Shown here one piece after another: positions 63,012-64,000 of a DNA stretch of 64,000 nucleotides (positions are counted from its first letter, which is position 1; each line of letters opens with the position of its first letter). The position numbers and the translations under genes were made by a program. This stretch comes from Chryseobacterium sp. SNU WT5 (GTDB lineage Bacteria; Bacteroidota; Bacteroidia; Flavobacteriales; Weeksellaceae), in contig NZ_CP041687.1 in assembly GCF_007362475.1 (NCBI RefSeq), positions 1,116,001-1,180,000 on the forward strand. The letters run 5' to 3'. The notes under the pieces were generated by a model. It searched no databases. It was not told where the DNA came from and saw nothing but the letters and a program-made list of their open reading frames with translations.

Positions 63012-63527
63012 ATGGAAAAATCCAAAAAAGCGTCCCAATCGCTAACCATAATGACCAATATCGTTTTACCTAACGAAACAAACTCTTTACATAATCTTTT
63101 CGGTGGTGAATTATTGTCCAAAATGGATCGATGCGCTTCAATTTCAGCAGCAAGACATTGTGAAAGACGGGTTGTAACTGCTTCTGTAAATCATGTTTCA
63201 TTTGATCATCCCATCCCGGAAGGAGGTATTGTGGTTTTAGAATCTAAAGTATCCCGTGCATTTTCCACATCAATGGAAGTTTATGTAGATGTATGGTTAG
63301 ATGATCCCATTAATCAAAAAAAAATTCACACCAATTCAGGAATCTATACATTCGTGGCAGTTGATGAATTCAACAGACCTATCCCAATTCCGAATATGGA
63401 ACCTGTAAGTGAACAAGAAGTAGAACGATATAATGCTGCACTTCGAAGAAAAGAATTGTCACTAATTCTCTCTGGTAGAATGAAGGCAGCAGATTCTGTA
63501 GAGTTAAAGAAGTTATTTGGCAGCTAA
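63012..63527 (+). CDS. acyl-CoA thioesterase (hotdog, YciA/ACOT type)
   Basis: 171 residues. MTNIVLPNETNSLHNLFGGELLS (in parts, residues 14-37), with the catalytic Asn/Asp area HNLFGGELLSKMD, VTASVNHVSFDHPI, and FVAVDEFNRPIPIPNMEP near the C-terminus. Hydrolyses acyl-CoA to free acid and CoA; chain length preference cannot be read. Its start is the base after the HU-CCDC81 stop, so the pair is cotranscribed. Confidence 0.88.
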   Translation: MEKSKKASQSLTIMTNIVLPNETNSLHNLFGGELLSKMDRCASISAARHCERRVVTASVNHVSFDHPIPEGGIVVLESKVSRAFSTSMEVYVDVWLDDPINQKKIHTNSGIYTFVAVDEFNRPIPIPNMEPVSEQEVERYNAALRRKELSLILSGRMKAADSVELKKLFGS

Positions 63528-63580
63528 TTATATTACTGATCCCCGAATAATCAATAAATCCGACCGAAAATATTCTGATC

Positions 63581-64000
63581 ATGAAAATTCTACTGCTTGA
63601 TAAAAACCATCTCTTAATCACAGAACAGCTTACCGCTAAAGGTTTCACCTTAATTGAAGATTTCACTTCTACTTACGATGAGATTTTAAATAAAGTTAGC
63701 GATTATGATGGTATTATTATCCGCAGCAGAATTCCTATGGATAAGAATTTTATCGAACACGCTAAGAATTTGAAATTTATTGCAAGAGTTGGCGCAGGAC
63801 TGGAAAATATCGATGTGGAATTCGCCAAAAAATCCAATATAGAAATCATCAGTTCTCCAGAAGGGAATCGCGATGCTGTTGCAGAACAAGTATTAGGAAT
63901 GCTTTTGCTCTTGATGAATCGTTTATTTATTGCCTCACAAGAAGTTAAAAATGGCATCTGGAAACGTGAAGAAAATCGTGGCGATGAAATTCTGGGAAAA
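63581..64000 (+). CDS. D-3-phosphoglycerate dehydrogenase-like D-2-hydroxyacid dehydrogenase (3' partial)
   Basis: First 140 codons of a gene that runs off the window. The N-terminal substrate-binding domain of D-2-hydroxyacid dehydrogenases is visible: DYDGIIIRSRIPMDKNFIE (about residue 43), LKFIARVGAGLENIDVEFA (about 65-83), SSPEGNRDAVAEQVLGMLL (about 91-110). The last pattern is typical of SerA-like proteins (PEGNxxAVAE), so a role in serine synthesis is likely. The NAD site lies beyond the end. Confidence 0.85.
   Translation, partial: MKILLLDKNHLLITEQLTAKGFTLIEDFTSTYDEILNKVSDYDGIIIRSRIPMDKNFIEHAKNLKFIARVGAGLENIDVEFAKKSNIEIISSPEGNRDAVAEQVLGMLLLLMNRLFIASQEVKNGIWKREENRGDEILGK

Overview
The window is a chromosomal segment of a Bacteroidota bacterium, most probably a flavobacterium of the Chryseobacterium/Kaistella/Epilithonimonas group (family Weeksellaceae). 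The evidence is the low GC content, a secreted protein with a type IX secretion (T9SS) sorting domain, bacillithiol genes of Bacteroidota type, DUF3276, DUF2851 and DUF6089 proteins, TonB-dependent and OMP_b-brl_3 receptors, a DksA without its cysteines, and repeated Bacteroidota-type promoters (-7 box TAnnTTTG, sometimes with a TTG about 18-19 bases upstream). No phage, insertion sequence, CRISPR array or rRNA operon was seen. Most of the window is core genome.

Layout. 1-4300: the 3' part of bshA, a DUF2851 gene, then the leftward nusB - DUF1573 lipoprotein - yajC group. 4300-5700: a small AT-rich accessory patch with a lipoprotein gene interrupted by two in-frame TAA codons and a 67-residue two-helix membrane protein. 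5700-8040: an ABC half-exporter, a DUF3276 gene and tRNA-His. 8070-16300: a long leftward series, DUF6089 - uppS - bamA - ompH - ompH, then a thioesterase, rfbD, a secreted protein and bshB1. This joins outer-membrane biogenesis, undecaprenyl phosphate supply and bacillithiol synthesis. 16450-24650: a compact leftward polysaccharide operon (GT-C-like membrane protein, GT2 transferase, EpsG-like polymerase, WecA/MraY-like initiating transferase, Wza, Wzc) led by one promoter that overlaps an inverted repeat; no flippase is seen.

24700-32000: an arginase-fold protein with altered metal ligands, a 1046-residue T9SS cargo protein built from two similar halves, and topA. 32060-39700 (rightward): DUF2062, ileS, dksA-like, two small genes, lspA, a SanA/YdcF gene and trpS. 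39700-44400 (leftward): yjjG, a 44-residue small gene, an ECF sigma factor, a small barrel-like protein, metK behind a probable SAM-II-like riboswitch, and oxyR divergent from katA. 44470-49510 (rightward): katA, enoyl-CoA hydratase, dCMP deaminase, xerD, a NUDIX hydrolase and an RluA-type pseudouridine synthase.

49525-55900: two leftward OMP_b-brl_3 receptors and a divergent LytS/LytTR two-component pair with a 21-base-period direct repeat in its promoter. 55900-64000: aconitase, a CD225 - DUF2752 pair, a WG-repeat protein, a TPP riboswitch controlling a TonB-dependent receptor (probable thiamine uptake), an HU-CCDC81 protein, a thioesterase, and the 5' part of a D-3-phosphoglycerate dehydrogenase-like gene.

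The least explained items are the leader RNA of metK with a possible anti-aptamer sequence, the broken lipoprotein patch, the 44-residue gene behind the sigma factor, the arginase-fold pseudoenzyme beside a T9SS cargo, and the repeat-bearing lytS promoter. Family names come from recognition of motifs by reading; no database search was run.
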